DNA of 64,000 nt. Source: Euwallacea fornicatus (lineage: Eukaryota > Arthropoda > Insecta > Coleoptera > Curculionidae). The stretch spans positions 5,022,001-5,086,000 of the forward strand of contig NC_089549.1 in the NCBI RefSeq assembly GCF_040115645.1, in the 5' to 3' direction. Shown here piece by piece: positions 46,904-59,570 of the stretch. Position numbers and translations under genes: made by a program. Numbering within the stretch: position 1 is the first letter of the stretch; each line of letters starts with the position of its first letter. The notes below the pieces were generated by a model. The model had not been told where the DNA came from and did no database searches. It was given only the letters and a program-made list of their open reading frames with translations.

Positions 46904-49146
46904 CAGGGTGTTTCAGAACTATGGGATCAAATTTCTAGGAATTATTTCATGCAACAATGGAAGATATCAGAGTATAAGAACTCGTCTCCGCAAATGCCTC
47001 CCTGAGGCGCTACGGTCTTGTGATGCTTTACGACAGTTATGCACAAATTTTTTTATCGAGTTTTAGTATGTTTCATGTTCATTTATTTGTACAAATTAAC
47101 AGTACACTAATTATTCAAAATGTCGTCCTTAAACCACTTATTTAAACATACAGTCAGTCACGAAAATATTCGAACAGTTTATTAAGTTTATGAAGTAAAC
47201 TTAATAAAACATAAGATATGCTATATTTTGAGAAAGTACATTAATTTTTATTATATTGGATAAAAATAAAATTAAAAGTAATTAGAGTCAACCAATATAA
47301 ATTATAATGTTTCTACGCATATCATAAAATGTAACTCACAAAAGTACTTGAATATAAAAAAAATAAATAGATTTTCAGAGCTTTAATATTTGATTGGACC
47401 CTTTTTTACCTCGATTACCGCTTATAGACATCGTAGTATGAAACGTACTATATTTTGTGTCACTTGGACACCAACGGAGTTCCAGGACTCTGAGATATAT
47501 TAGGATAAACTGTCCTTAGAGGTGATCGGATAGGTTCTTAATCTTTTTTCTACTTTATCTCACAAATGTTCTATTAAATTTATATCTGAGCTTTGTGGTG
47601 GAGGTGGTAATAAGTAAAGGTTATTATAATTCAACCAAATTTTCACTACATAGGCCCTGTGCTTTGGATCATTGCCCTGTTGAAACCAATAATCTCTTAG
47701 CAAATCCCATTTGTTTACATTTTCTTTTAAATTATTCTTTAATATTTGCAAATGTTTTAATTTATCCATAATTTCGTCCATGAGGACAAGGTTTCCAATC
47801 CCACTTGCGTCTATGTACTCCCAAACCATCACTGAGCAAACTCCATGATCAAAAGTTGGACGTAAATTTCTAGAATCCAGTTCTATTTTCTTTTTCCTCA
47901 ACAATTTTTTATTTCTGTATTTTTTTTTTGTGAAGTTCAGACGTTTTTTTCGATTTTTCTGGCAAATACAAGACTTCTTTCTAGGAAATTATCCATGCAT
48001 GTCGTTACTCGTTAACGAATTTCTACATAATTTAGGATGTTTTTCTTTTTCAAATTGGGTTAAAATATATCCTGCTAATTTTGATGCAGAATTAAAAGTT
48101 TTTTTTTTACATTTTCCCATAAAATCATAGACTCTTCAGGTTTTGTCAATTTCCTTGATATTCCTGATCAGAGTTTATTGATGATATTTCCCTGTGTTCT
48201 ATTTGTTTTTTAGAGATAAACGAGACAGTTGATTTACTTCTATTTAACAAACGAGCAGTTTCTACATGTTTTTTACCTTCGTTATGCCATTTTAGTATTA
48301 ATTTTCGTTCGCGAATTGTTGTTTCACTTCGTTTCTTCGCCATTTTTATAAACAATAATCTATGGTGGCAAATGATATTTAGCTATTAACTTTACAACGT
48401 TAACCGGCAAATGTTTTTACATTTTGGTAAAAATATTATTTACAGAACGTATTTTTTTTCCTTTTTGAAGTATTCGAATTCTTTTGTGGGGCAACATAAA
48501 GAATATTTCAAATACCTTTTAAATAGGATGGTATTTGTTATTTATTTATTTTTAGTAGCTATTTATCTGTATAGATTCTCTTCTTCATAATATAGCTTAA
48601 TTTACCATATGTTAAGCAAATAGCAACATTACATTCTTGTTTGCTTCGTTCGAATACTTTCGTGACCAACTGTACATGGTTCTGCGGACTTGGTTAAAAA
48701 TTTGATAATCGTTTTGAACGACTTCAAATGCCACAGTGATTCGTGCAATCAAGCCTTGCTCTGTTTCCACTGGCGTTGCCTAAACCAGAGACTTTACATG
48801 TCCCCACAAAAAGCAATCCAAAGATGTTAGATCGGGTGACCCAGGGGGCCGCCGAGCTGACCACCTCTAACGTTCCAACGTTTCCGAATTGACAATGCCA
48901 ACACTGAATATGAAACCCTAACACATTTAAAATAATTACTGTAGTATTATTTTGTAGAAACAATTTGAAATAACACGTGCTAAAGGTCGATAAAACACAT
49001 TTTTGCACGTAACCGCCTTAAGGCGTGTTAAGGCTGTAACGCCTTAGGGAAACATTTCCGGAGATGGGTTCTTATGCCCAAACGCTTCCTGTTGTTGCAC
49101 TGAACAACCTTTAAAAGTTTGATCTGTTTATTTGTGAAACACCCTG
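46904..49146 (-). mobile_element. TIR element (WPARSPDLTPLDF family) split by a Tc1
   Basis: Left end TA-CAGGGTGTTTCAGAACTAT. The reverse complement of the right end is TA-CAGGGTGTTTCACAAATAA, with arm similarity for about 140 bp. The minus strand near 48780-48880 reads SPDLTSLDCFLWGHVKSLV, the C-terminal catalytic block of the recurrent DDE family. Without the inserted Tc1 it is about 0.72 kb, so it was already deleted internally. Confidence 0.8.
47151..48672 (-). mobile_element. near-full-length Tc1 element, inactivated, nested in another element
   Basis: 1,522 bp between TA dinucleotides. The left terminus CAGTCAGTCACGAAAATATT is matched by the inverted right terminus CAGTTGGTCACGAAAGTATT. 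The minus-strand transposase runs from MAKKRSETTIRERKLILKWH (HTH region, ending near 48146) to the C-terminal half at 47560-47904. That half contains VMVWEYIDASGIGNL, QQGNDPKHRA (second catalytic Asp) and SSDINLIEHL (third catalytic region). Frame breaks between the halves inactivate it. It lies inside the 46904-49146 element, so it is the younger insertion. Confidence 0.88.
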
Positions 49147-49477
49147 TATTTACCAGCATGCCATTTGTTATTGATTGAAACTTGACCGTATCCCTAAATT
49201 TTGTGGAGCAATTTGTTTTATCGGCTCTACATTCCGAAGGGCGCTTTTGCGGGCATATGTTTATTGAAGGAAAAACCTTTTACTAACGTCCCCCGTCCCC
49301 TTCAAAGTCAGTAGATTTTTTTTTTGTTTGGGGCGCCTTGTATAAGTTGTTATTTGCCAATGACATATCTAAACAGCAACTGTGTGCTTTTCAATGATGA
49401 TGGCATCATCGGCATCGTGTGAAGTGAGCGATGAGGTAATCAAAGTTGGAATTAACTCAACAGGAAACACCCGAATA

Positions 49478-49615
49478 GCGTAAACGTGCGCGTTTACGCA
49501 AAAAACTCCCAGCGCGCTCTCAGTTCCTCCTCGCGTTGCTTTCAGTGCGATCTACTCCACGTCGTTCCGAATTCGAGAATTCGCGTCAAAATTCGTAGGA
49601 TTTTTAAATTCAAAG
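49478..49615 (+). promoter_or_regulatory. candidate promoter and non-coding first exon of TPPP
   Basis: An inverted repeat GCGTAAACG-TGCG-CGTTTACGC (49478-49499) is followed by a GC-richer patch with an initiator-like TCAGTT (49520-49525). An exon-like stretch then ends at CAAAG|GTAAAT (49615/49616). The TPPP coding exon begins with an acceptor at 54613, which requires an upstream leader exon. This is the best candidate seen, with an intron of about 5 kb. It could instead belong to an unrelated transcript. Confidence 0.3.
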
Positions 49616-50579
49616 GTAAATATACGCTATATTCACAATGCGTATAACAACTGGGATATTTCGGTGTGTCTGTGCTACCGTTTATTGCAAATTTAGGTGA
49701 TTTTCGGCTCTCGTGAGTGGTAAATATTTGCCGAAAGAGATTACTGCAATTCAGCTATTTAACCCAAATATTAACTAAATTCATCGCACTGTTTTAGAAA
49801 CTTGTGTGGACCCCTTGAACTGTTAAATGCAGCAGGTTTGTTGGCATAGGCGCAGTGGCACCGCTCCTGTACGCTTCAAACGGACAATAAACAATACCCA
49901 TGTAAATAAAAAAAAGAGCGATTTAAATAATACAACTTGAAAGGGAAAATTCGCATTTGCTGTTTGTGCAGCCCTTTGTGTGTCTGGTGGCCTCAGATCG
50001 ATGGCATTGCGCATGATTTCCCCGGATTCCCGTCCGCGTCCCACGGGAATACGGGAAGAAACAGGGCGAAATGTAGGGTGGGATCTATTCTAAGGAATGA
50101 TCGCGTTGCAGTTTACTTCGTGCTCGTTATTTTCGCCCGTGATGGGCGTTAGTCATGAAATGTGTTATCTTTCCTGTCTTTCTACATGCAGGCACCTTCA
50201 GTTTTGTTTAAATGCCCGGGACTATGTTGCTGCTAAACTAAACGCGTTGTTTTAAACGAATGCACATCTGTTGAGGTCATGGCTTATTCCTGAATGAGAG
50301 TTGCTAATTCTTAATGAGCTCAAAAGACCGCCGTCAGTGTTCCTCATGGCCATAGATAGAATTTGTTTATACCGAGTGCCCATCTCTGGAGCTCAGCCGT
50401 GAAGTTACCTCGGGAACCATAAAGGATTTTATTGTGTTGGGACATGATTTAAAAATTTTCAAAATTGGGAAAGTCCTTAAGACTTTCGGATGAAATAAAA
50501 AAAAAACAAAACTTAAGAGAAACGTTTGCGTAGCTAATTTAACCGAAAACGCATAAATTACTGACATCTCATCATGGTA

Positions 50580-51350
50580 ACTTTTCCCTTTCTACACCGT
50601 GGAAAGGTCACATTTGAAGTCTGACGTTTCGGTTTTGGGCAACCATCATTACCTTTGTTTTTCTCACGGGCACCATCTTGGATTTTCACATTTTTTAATT
50701 TAGCTTTTTTCCCTAATGATGCGCCACATGGTAAGGTACCGTCTTGCACTTCGTTGGAAATGTTAGTTTGGCGGTAAGTAATAAATGGCTCAATTGACGC
50801 CCTACTTTGACGGTTTGCGGTCTCCTGTCTTCTCTCTTCATAATAACCACCAGAATAATGATGGATATTCGGAATTAGAATATTTATTCTGGTCCAACCA
50901 TTACTTGACACCTAAAGAAAAATAGGTGTCTGCTCTTTTGTCATTAAACGGGAGAACTAGACTCTTTCACAAAACCACTATTATCTAAGGAGATGTAAAC
51001 TAGTTCTAGCTACCATACAGCATATATGTATGTATTAGTTACAACAAAGTTATCCTTGAACCTTACAACGTTGCTTTTACCGAACCTGCGTTAAACCTGA
51101 GACATGAAGAATCTATTTGTTGAATGAAAATCTTTGCCCGTTATGGGCTATCACGTCTAATTTTAGCTTCGGACTCGTCAAGAGGTATAGTGATATAGCA
51201 CGGTAATGACGTTCTGTGTATTTGGAGAACCTATATTCTTCCTTACGTACAGAATTATAAATGAGGTCTTTCACAGTTCCCCATAAATAACAGTCTAACG
51301 GGGATAAATTTGGTGAGCGTGCCGGCCAACGTATCTTTTCACTGGTGAAA
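50580..51350 (-). mobile_element. DDE transposon remnant (WPARSPDLTPLDF family)
   Basis: On the minus strand, 51260-51340 reads RWPARSPNLSPLDCYLWGTV followed by KDLI. The CACCATCTTGGATTTTCACA stretch near 50666 is nearly repeated near 61257, inside another copy of the family (CGTCATCTTGGATTTTCACA). Broken and partial; its termini were not resolved. Confidence 0.65.
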
Positions 51351-51709
51351 ATATTTTCATTTCATTGAATTCGAATCACTTGTGCTGAAAACATTAACTT
51401 CTTAAAAAAGCTATTGTAGGTTTTGAGGTCCGATTTAAACCCTACATTTTTTAAATATAATTTATTGTTAGAAGTTTTCCGTGTTTATACTTAGACTTAG
51501 AAATATTGCGAATGTATATTCTATTAAACGCGGACAGCATATTTTAATTCAATGCCGATAAAATTTTGAATATTAAATTTGCCCTTCAACAATTGACGTT
51601 TTATTAGGTATGAGTATATAATAAAAGGAAAACGCTTAAATATTTGTGTAATAAATGATTGGAATAGTTAATTGTTTACTTGAGCATTATATACATTACT
51701 AGCTAAATA

Positions 51710-52268
51710 CAGGGTCACCCAATGATAACTTGACCCTCCTTAATCTTGAAAAATAAGGAATTTTTAGGTCAAACATTTTTTGAAAGAACGAATTTTTATG
51801 TAAAATTCAGCCTGTGAATTTCACCCTTATGCGTATGATTAAAAATATAAACAAGGGAAAAAATAAAAAGATGAATAAATAAATATAACCAAAAAGGTTT
51901 GTGAGCACAAAATCGAAAACAAAACAATTTCCTGTCGATAAAGAAGTTTTTTCATTATTTACATATTACTTAACAGAGTTTGTATTGCATTTTCCAAATC
52001 AATTGATTGATTTTGAATCCCATTATGCGATTAAATATAATTTTGAAGGATCTTTAATTTGTGACGTCACATGACGCCTCATCCCACTTAAAATTTTTTA
52101 GAGATTTACTGGAAAGCGGATAAGGATGAAGGTTGAGGAATGGACTTTCTATAAAAATTCGTCTCCTTGAGAAAATGTTTTGACATATTTTGGGAATTTT
52201 CCGAAAAGTCCTTATTTTAAAGGATTAAGGGAAGGAAGAAAGCGTCAAGTCCTTGTTGAATAACCCCC
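51710..52268. mobile_element. MITE with inverted termini
   Basis: The left arm CAGGGTCACCCAATGATAACTT contains blocks mirrored at the right end. These include CTTAATC followed by AAATAAGGA, and ACGAATTTTTAT near the inner side. Terminal bases have diverged (GGGGGTTATTCAAC on the right). It is non-coding and lies between the TPPP leader candidate and the TPPP coding exons. Confidence 0.65.
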
Positions 52269-52279
52269 TATGTGTTGTT

Positions 52280-53630
52280 GCATGGGTAATTTTGCTATTT
52301 TGAAATACCGGAAAATTAGAATTAAAACAAATTATCGGCAATTAGAAAAATATTTCTGATTTAGAAATAATTTCTGAAATTCTTTTTTCATCGTAACTAT
52401 TTCGGTTTATTTTTTGCACTTGAACCTTTGGAAATAACGGAGGCACTTGACCAATTGGATGAAAAATTTTGGAGAACTTGTAAAGTTAGACTGACACACA
52501 TGTGCAAGGAAAGTGTTTGTAAATTACATAAAAACTGTTATCACCAATTTCACATTATTGCAAACAAATCTCAAATTTTTAACATTAAAAATGCCCAAAT
52601 ACAATAAATGCAGTATCTACTTCCCTACATGCTGATAAGAATTTAAAGCGCAAATAATGTACCTATTTATAAAGTTTTACTTTTCGATAATTAAATAGCA
52701 CATATTTATACCTGTTTAGCTAATCTACTGGTATTTGTGGACGTTAGTGTAACCACATCGTAACTTATGAAAATAATAATTAATACTTATCAGGAGATAA
52801 GTTAAATAATCACCATACCACAGAGTAACATTAACCTAAAAGTTATTGGGAAATGTTTACCTAAGAACATGATCTCACTTTTCTTTTATAAATTAAGGGA
52901 ACGATAAGAACTAATTATGCAAGTGTTCCATTCGATAAAATGCTATCGGATTTGTAGACTAACATTAATTTTTGCGTTTCGATACTATTTTTTACAACTT
53001 TCTGGGGGTTAATGGTCAGGCCAATCAATATTTATTAAATCAACAAATCATTACAATCCCTAGCCAACAACCGTTTTAGAACAGAGCGTGTAAAGGCCTA
53101 GTGCGCAGCTGCGACTTTTGTGCGGGTGTTTAGTCGCAGAAATGAAACACACATTTTTAAATATAGATGCGCGCACTGGAAATTAAAAAATGGCAACGAC
53201 TAACAAGTCGCGATTAGCTCTATTTTTCTTGTAATTTCAATGTCGTAGGTTAAAATGAAATATTCATACTATCACTGCTTCTACACGCGTACTTACGATT
53301 ACTATTTTTTTAGATGCACAACAAAAAGTCGCAAGTGCGCGCTAAACCTAAGGTTTAACCTGTGAAAACCTCGGGATTCATTTTGTGACTTGCCTCGACC
53401 TGGAACTGTCCCAACTAACCCGAATTACTAATCTAATGTCGAGTTTGCGTATGTCCGCCTGATTCAAATTAATTAGCTATCGATCCCATTGGCCGCGATG
53501 CTTCTAACATTGCACGAAGGAATCCAATCCCGATCCCGATTCATTTCTATAGTCGCGAAGAGGTGACCGCGAACACTACAAATTCCCCTACTTTTTCAAT
53601 CCGGACAAGACAGAACATTTTTAAAAATAT
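52280..53630. other. intergenic or leader-intron DNA, nothing recognised
   Basis: AT-rich sequence without a supported exon, RNA gene or transposon protein. A TACAGTGTTTGTAAAAAGTA near 53630 may be the left end of the transposon remnant that follows. Confidence 0.4.
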
Positions 53631-53989
53631 ACAGTGTTTGTAAAAAGTATTGCAACACGTTTATAATTTTTATAAACCCGATATTATAAAAAAATGGTTA
53701 AACACGTGTAATTTTGTTTTAAAAAAGACATTTTATACATTATTTTGGATGTTAAAATTTTTTTACCCCTATCGACTTGCCCCTACTAATTTTTCCTTGT
53801 CGTACTGAAAAGTACCCAATGGAATTCATCAAATGAAAGATATTTCACTAAGGGATACAACTGTATACTCTGAACTGAAATTCGATCTACAGTTACCTGA
53901 AAAAAAAAGAAAGAAAAATGTTGAGAGGAACTAAACAACGCATCATACTTGCACTTATTGCAAAATAAAGTAGTTTCATTACATGCCGC

Positions 53990-54340
53990 AGTTTTTCCTG
54001 AAGAAAATAAGGATCAAGTCGCCAATCATATATTGGATTCCAACAGGATGCTGGACTCGCACATTATGCTACAGCTGTGAAAGTGTATCTTGAAAAGATT
54101 TTCATCAAGATATGGATCGGTAGCACGGGCGCATTAGAATGGCCGCCACGATTTCCAGATCTTACGCCCCTTGATTTTTTTTGCGGGGTCCTTCAAAAGG
54201 TTCTGTTTACAAAAAAAACTAGACCACAAAACTTAGATGATTATCGTCTTAGGATTCAAACAAAATTACATTTGATAGGAGAAACAAAACTGAATAATTG
54301 CATTAAAGAGTTCGAGAGAACGACAGAATAATTGACGGAT
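53990..54340 (+). mobile_element. DDE transposase remnant (WPPRFPDLTPLDF type)
   Basis: The plus strand encodes QQDAGLAHYATAVKVYLEK, WPPRFPDLTPLDFF and a further 50 residues to 54331, as in the family's C-terminus. The second catalytic region (QQDGAPPHY in relatives) is altered to QQDAGLAHY. No intact N-terminus was found. It ends about 290 bp before the TPPP ATG. Confidence 0.75.
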
Positions 54341-54624
54341 TGTTACGGGAGTCCAATTTAAGCATTTATTGTAGCAATTTCAATTTTGTTTCATATAATG
54401 ATGAGCTACTTTATTTTGTATCTAATACATATATATTTAAATATATAATAATTTCATTTTTTAAGGAAACATCACACTCATAACCAACACTGAAAGGCAT
54501 CCGGAAAGTCATTTTTCCCTATACCTAAATCCCTTGAGAAAATGCGACCCTCTATATCTAACAGAACGATATTTCTGACCTGTTTTTATGAGTTTTCTTG
54601 CTTACTTTTCCAGATAAATAAAAC

Positions 54625-57023
54625 ATGACTGACTCACCGCAGCCACCAACTAACGAGGTGAAGAATCTAAGTCTCGATGGCGATAAATCTGACAATGATA
54701 GACCGGGAACCCCTTCTTCGGCCTCATTCGCCGAACAATTTAAAACATTTGCCAAATTTGGTGATCCAAAGTCGGATGGACGTCAAATCACTTTGTCCAA
54801 TAGTGATAAATGGATGAAACAGGTGAGAGAACTGAAACCGGAGTTTTATCACTAGAGGTTTCTTATCTGTATTTGATTAATAAATATGTTGTTATTAATT
54901 ACGCCAATTTTCGTTAATTTATGTTATTATCAAAAGGACTTTTTTCCCATATTTTAGACGATAAAATGTAATTAAAAACGAGTAAATCATCAATAATGTT
55001 GTCTTTATCTGGGCGCAGCATGACCTAATAACTAAAAGTAAAGAAGGATGGGCCTTCCTCCGTAATCCGTTTGATATCTGATATTAAACAACCCACATTT
55101 CTCACGTTATTTATAACACCCAAGGACGTTTATTACGCCCTCGTTACTAAATCGATTTAAAATTGAGCCACTGATCCCCCCACATACCCTAAAATTTAAT
55201 CACCACTTAAACGTAGCTAAGAAAAACGCGTAGTGCGATTAGATTTCAAGTTACCAATCCCTGAACCATTGTTTTCTCAGGCGAAAGTCATCGATGGCAA
55301 GAAGATTACCACGACAGACACGGGAATCGCCTTCAAGAAATATAAATCTACCAAACTCGGACTCGTGGACTATAAAAAATTCTTGGAAGACCTTGCCAAG
55401 AGTAAAAAAATCGAACTCGACGAAATCAAAAATAAGCTGACCACGTGTGGGCAGCCTGGACATCATGGGCTTGGGGTGAGTAATGCTATTTTAAATCTAA
55501 GCGAGTTCCAGAGTCTTCGCCATTCTTGGGAATAACGCTAAACCAAAAACGGGCGCTGAATCAAAGAAGGAATTGACGAATTCCACATTCGTATCATGAG
55601 GGTACTTCCAAAAGTACCCGATCCAACACTTAAAGAAAAAACATTTTTGGAAAATGTTACATTATTTCTCAATACAGTCCCCTTTGAGATTGACACATTT
55701 CTCCCAGCGATATTTCATGAAGAAGCTTCCAATGTTCCAAAATAGACGTCAACTTCAGACTCCACTTCTTCATCATTGGCAAACCTCTTTATATCGAGCC
55801 ATTTTTTCAAATTTTAAAATCGAAAGTAATATGAAGGGGCTAAATCTGGCCAATAGGGTGGCCGAGAAGAAATTCGAAACGAAGTTGATTGATTTTGGCC
55901 ATCGCGATGACGGAACTGTAAATCGGTGCGTTGTCTTGATACAACAAGACTTTCTTTTTCGCCAGCCGCAGTCACTTTTTCGAAATTTTTAGCTCAAATG
56001 TCGCAATATATTTGTATAAGTCTTCGTTTTTTTTTGCCTTTAAGGATATAGTCGGTAAAAATTATCTCATGTGCCTCCCTGAGATGAGACCATCTCCTTT
56101 GCTACAGATGGAACGATTTTCGCTTTCTTTGGAGTCGATTTTCCCCTTTGAGTGCTTTGTTTTGACTGCTCTTTCGTCTCAAGTGTGAAATCATAGATTC
56201 GCGCTCCATCCATGGTTATGAATCGACGCAAAAACTCTCCTTTTTTGTTGCCAAATTTGATCAAACACTCCTTTAAAACATCATCAGAACTCTGTTTTTG
56301 TTCAGTTATGAGTAATCGCGGCATCCATCCTGAGCAATTTTTTCATATCGAACTGTTAGGTCAAAATGCGACATACAGCACTTTTTGAAATTCCAATCTT
56401 CTAATACAATTTTGTGGTTTTTGGCAACCTTTTCTAGAGTGGTCAGATCTGGAGTGTCGTTGGGCCGACCAGTGCGGAGTTCGTCTTGGCAGGTCTTACA
56501 ACCGCGTTTAAGCTCTGTTTCCCAATAATTTACAGGTGTTAACGAAGGACCGGATTCCTCCAGAGTGAAATCCAACTCTGCTTTGATGTTGGATCGATTA
56601 AGACTTCTCAAATGAAAGTACTAATTCACGTATCGATGAGCAATTTTTTCTGTATTCATAAAATCTCTAAAGGCATTTACTAAAAACGGGTCCAAAACAG
56701 ACACAAATACTTTGAGCATAATCTTTTTAAGATTATACTTGAAAATTCAATCGCCCGATGAAAGAACCGCTCAACTTTGGTGGTCATTTCAACGGCACAT
56801 ATGCCGACCATAAAATTTAAAAAAACTCAATTCGTTCCAGAACGTGAAGACCACGAGCACAGTAGACCGGCTGACCGACACTTCTAAATATACAGGAACC
56901 CACAAGCAGAGATTCGACGAGACAGGAAAGGGCAAGGGAATTGCTGGAAGAAAAGACACTCCTGACACATCCGGGTACGTCTCAGGGTACCAAAACAAAG
57001 ATTCTTACGAAGGAACTAAGTAA
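54625..57023 (+). CDS. ringer: tubulin polymerization-promoting protein (TPPP/p25-alpha, ringmaker)
   Basis: Three exons, 54625-54822, 55281-55475 and 56841-57023, each a multiple of three. They encode 191 residues. TPPP binds and bundles microtubules; the Drosophila orthologue Ringmaker acts in axon growth. The N-terminus (residues 1-35) is Ser/Pro/Asp-rich and disordered. The p25-alpha core follows: SFAEQFKTFAKFGDPKSDGR, ITLSNSDKWMKQ, AKVIDGKKITTTDTGIAFKK, LGLVDYKKFLEDLA. The basic C-terminal segment DRLTDTSKYTGTHKQRFDE ends in GKGKGIAGR, the family's GXGXGXXGR motif, then SGYVSGYQNKDSY. Length equals that of insect orthologues. An acceptor (TTTTCCAG) 11 bases before the ATG shows that a non-coding leader exon lies upstream. 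Intron 2 carries a dead mariner in antisense orientation. No canonical poly(A) signal was seen soon after the stop. Confidence 0.96.
55600..56650 (-). mobile_element. inactive mariner in TPPP intron 2
   Basis: The minus strand carries ordered mariner transposase blocks over about 1 kb. They are SYWE-like NYWETELKRGCKTCQDELRTG with GRPNDTPDL (56306-56611), MPRLLITEQKQSSDDVLKEC, FLRRFITMDGARIYDFTLET (56067-56324), then PPYWPDLAPSYYF and the ANDEEVESEVD tail (to about 55660). The last catalytic Asp, normally in APSDY, is Tyr. The second block reads MDGARI where MDETWI is usual, and frames are broken. Termini near 55601 (GGTACTTCC) and near 56620 are approximate. Confidence 0.85.
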
Positions 57024-59570
57024 AATCACTTAAATTGTTTCGCAGTCCAGGTGGCGTTACTAGATTTACTCACGTTATGCAGTTTGTCCCGATAGTGTTA
57101 TAAGTACCTATTTGATATTATCTTTGTACCAGCAGGTAGTTCGGGTGGGTTCAAGTTAGTTCGCCACTTTTATTTCCCCTCAAAATCGTATAAAAGCATT
57201 ATTTTCAAAGACCCCTCGTAATTTTATAACAAAAGAAAGTTTTCGAATAAGGACTCTGTATATCATAGGTGATGATTCTGGACTTAACCAAAGCAAAGAG
57301 CTGCAGTTTCTGATAGTCTTATTAACAATGAAATGTTTATTCAAATTTAACTAAAAGTTATTAGTTAATTAATTAATTAGTTTATTCTAATTTAAGCAAC
57401 ATCTAATGCCGTATTAACATGCGTTTCTGATTCATTTGGGACACTGTATAAAATTATAATAGAATAGTGCTTTGCCGTATTTTAAACACGCAGCGTAGGA
57501 CCGATATTAAGACAATTTTAGATTTGCCTATGATGATTTGGAGTGAACGATTGATGGTAGGGACGAGTAAATGTGTTACTTAATACCTTTTACAGTATCC
57601 TTTGAACTATGCTGCATGCAACAACTACAATTTTCATGACTTTTGATTTCAATTTTTCGTCCTGGACATTTTTGAAAGGTGGACCAACAGGTTCGATCCA
57701 ACCCGTCAAGACCTGTCCAAAAACCGTCTCGCAGTTTGCGCAAAATCGTTAAGGTGGGTCCAACCGGCTGGAACCAGTTGCGATTCCATTCTGTTCAATT
57801 CCACTCCAGCATGGAATCTGTTGGAAATGTTTTCTGCACAGCGTCATCGATACTTGCTTCAAAGTTCGCTTTAGCATTGTTATTGGTTGGTAGTACCAAG
57901 ATAGTACTCTATGTTAGTTGTTTGGGAGTTTTGTATGTTTGCATTTAATACTTAATGACGGGTATAAATTTTGCAAAGGTTTTTACTTCGGTTACAACCA
58001 TCGTTTCTGACCAATAATTAGTTAGAGAACATAAGAAAACAGTGTTGGAGCATGCGCACAAAATGGATTCAATGGGATTACTAAGCGATTATAGGAAGGT
58101 TTGAATGGTACAGTTGGAACGGACCATACACCAATCATTTCTTAAAATTCACTTAATTCGAAGAAAAGCACTGAGCAAGCAGGCGCACTTACAATTTCGC
58201 AAAAAGTGGGTTAACAACGATTTTATCTAAAAATCAGAAACCCTTATCGATTTAGTTGACAGATTATTTTCATTGTATTATTTATTTATTGAATTTATTA
58301 AAATTGTTTGCGATTATCTAATTCAATTTACGGCAATTGCGCTTAAAGTTTAAGGCGGTATAGCACGGTAAGAACGGCAAGAATTGACCTTCTCGACCTG
58401 CATTTTTGCGTCCTACCACCAAAAATTAGATACAAATTCATAAAAAAATTAAATATTCTATCGAATTTTCATTAAAAAAATGTTTTATTTTATCAAGAAC
58501 TTGTACTTTTATTAATGCTTCCTGCGTATCTCCCTTTTTGGCTCTTCCACATTACCGGTACCCGTCTAGTTTTTCAATCAATAAGTAAATGTTTATATTT
58601 ATACGTATATAAATAAGAAGACATCAATTTCGTATTTAGGACTATATAGTAGTTGGAATTTATTTTGTAATATTTTGTGATAGTCTATGTGAAGGATTCT
58701 GATATATTTCTTTATAACACCTTTACATACGTAGAAATTGCTGCAAAAACTATCCCTTCATATGCCCTACTCCTTTTACCTTCTTAATTAAATATTTGAT
58801 TTTTCTTTAGGCGTTCCCTTTAAGAAAATATGGATTTATTTTTGTTTATATAGACGAATAAATAATTTGTCTGTTTGTATCGTCATTAATGCGTTGTTTT
58901 ATTCAAACCTCAGCAAGTAGGTATACTGCGCAGGGTGTCGCGCATAGGAATGTCGGACACCGTGCGCAGTCCTGCTGCACACCCTCGTCGAACAGTTCTG
59001 CGCACAGTCGAAAACAATAAGAATTGCAAAGTTGGTCATGCGCTAAAATTAAAGCTCTGTAAAAGATGCAAGAACGGTTAAATTGTGGCAAATATGCGTA
59101 CTAAGTCACTCAACAAATTTATTTTTTGAAAATTCCAAAATTTGAATGATTTCCTAGATCTTTAAAAAAAGAAACGATAATGTTCAACATGCTAATATAT
59201 ACAACGCCCTCGTGAAATTTCTATTCAATGTTTCGGTTTTATGTCACCACCATCAGCACATACATCTTTGACATTTATGGAGCCCTCTAAAGACCTACCA
59301 TACTTAGAGAAAACTAAGATAAGAGATGCTATCTGTTGAGTTGCATTTAATATATTGAATCAATTCTTTGAAGTTTTCTTAGCAACGCGTTATCAACAAT
59401 TTAAATAAAAATAATTATTTAACAGTTTTGTTATGATTTCTGCAAATTATCGATAGTACTTAAAGCGCAAAAATTAGTGATTAAGTATCATTCCATTCGT
59501 GTTGTACTTCACTAATATGGTATAGTGATTCTGGACTCTGAACGGTTAAGTGCGTTTGATCCGGAATATT
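57024..59570. other. intergenic between TPPP and aldehyde oxidase
   Basis: About 2.5 kb, AT-rich. It must contain the TPPP 3' UTR and the aldehyde oxidase promoter. Open frames at 57679-57948 (+) and 58903-59091 (-) have no recognisable domain. No tRNA or transposon protein was found. Confidence 0.4.

Noticed and set aside
49394..49440. ATG-rich start MMMASSASCEVSDE before a GT donor, considered as an alternative first coding exon of TPPP
   Set aside because: Splicing to the TPPP acceptor at 54613 reads into a stop immediately (INKT then stop).
57640..57720. GGTTCGATCC resembling a tRNA B box
   Set aside because: No A box at the right distance, no acceptor-stem pairing and no cloverleaf could be drawn.
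57679..57948. 89-residue open frame between TPPP and aldehyde oxidase
   Set aside because: No similarity recognised and no promoter or splice support; probably chance.
58903..59091. Minus-strand open frame with Cys-x-x-Cys motifs, considered as a chemosensory-type protein
   Set aside because: The four-cysteine spacing and flanking helices of that family are absent, and the frame is made largely of GTGCGCAG-type inverted words.
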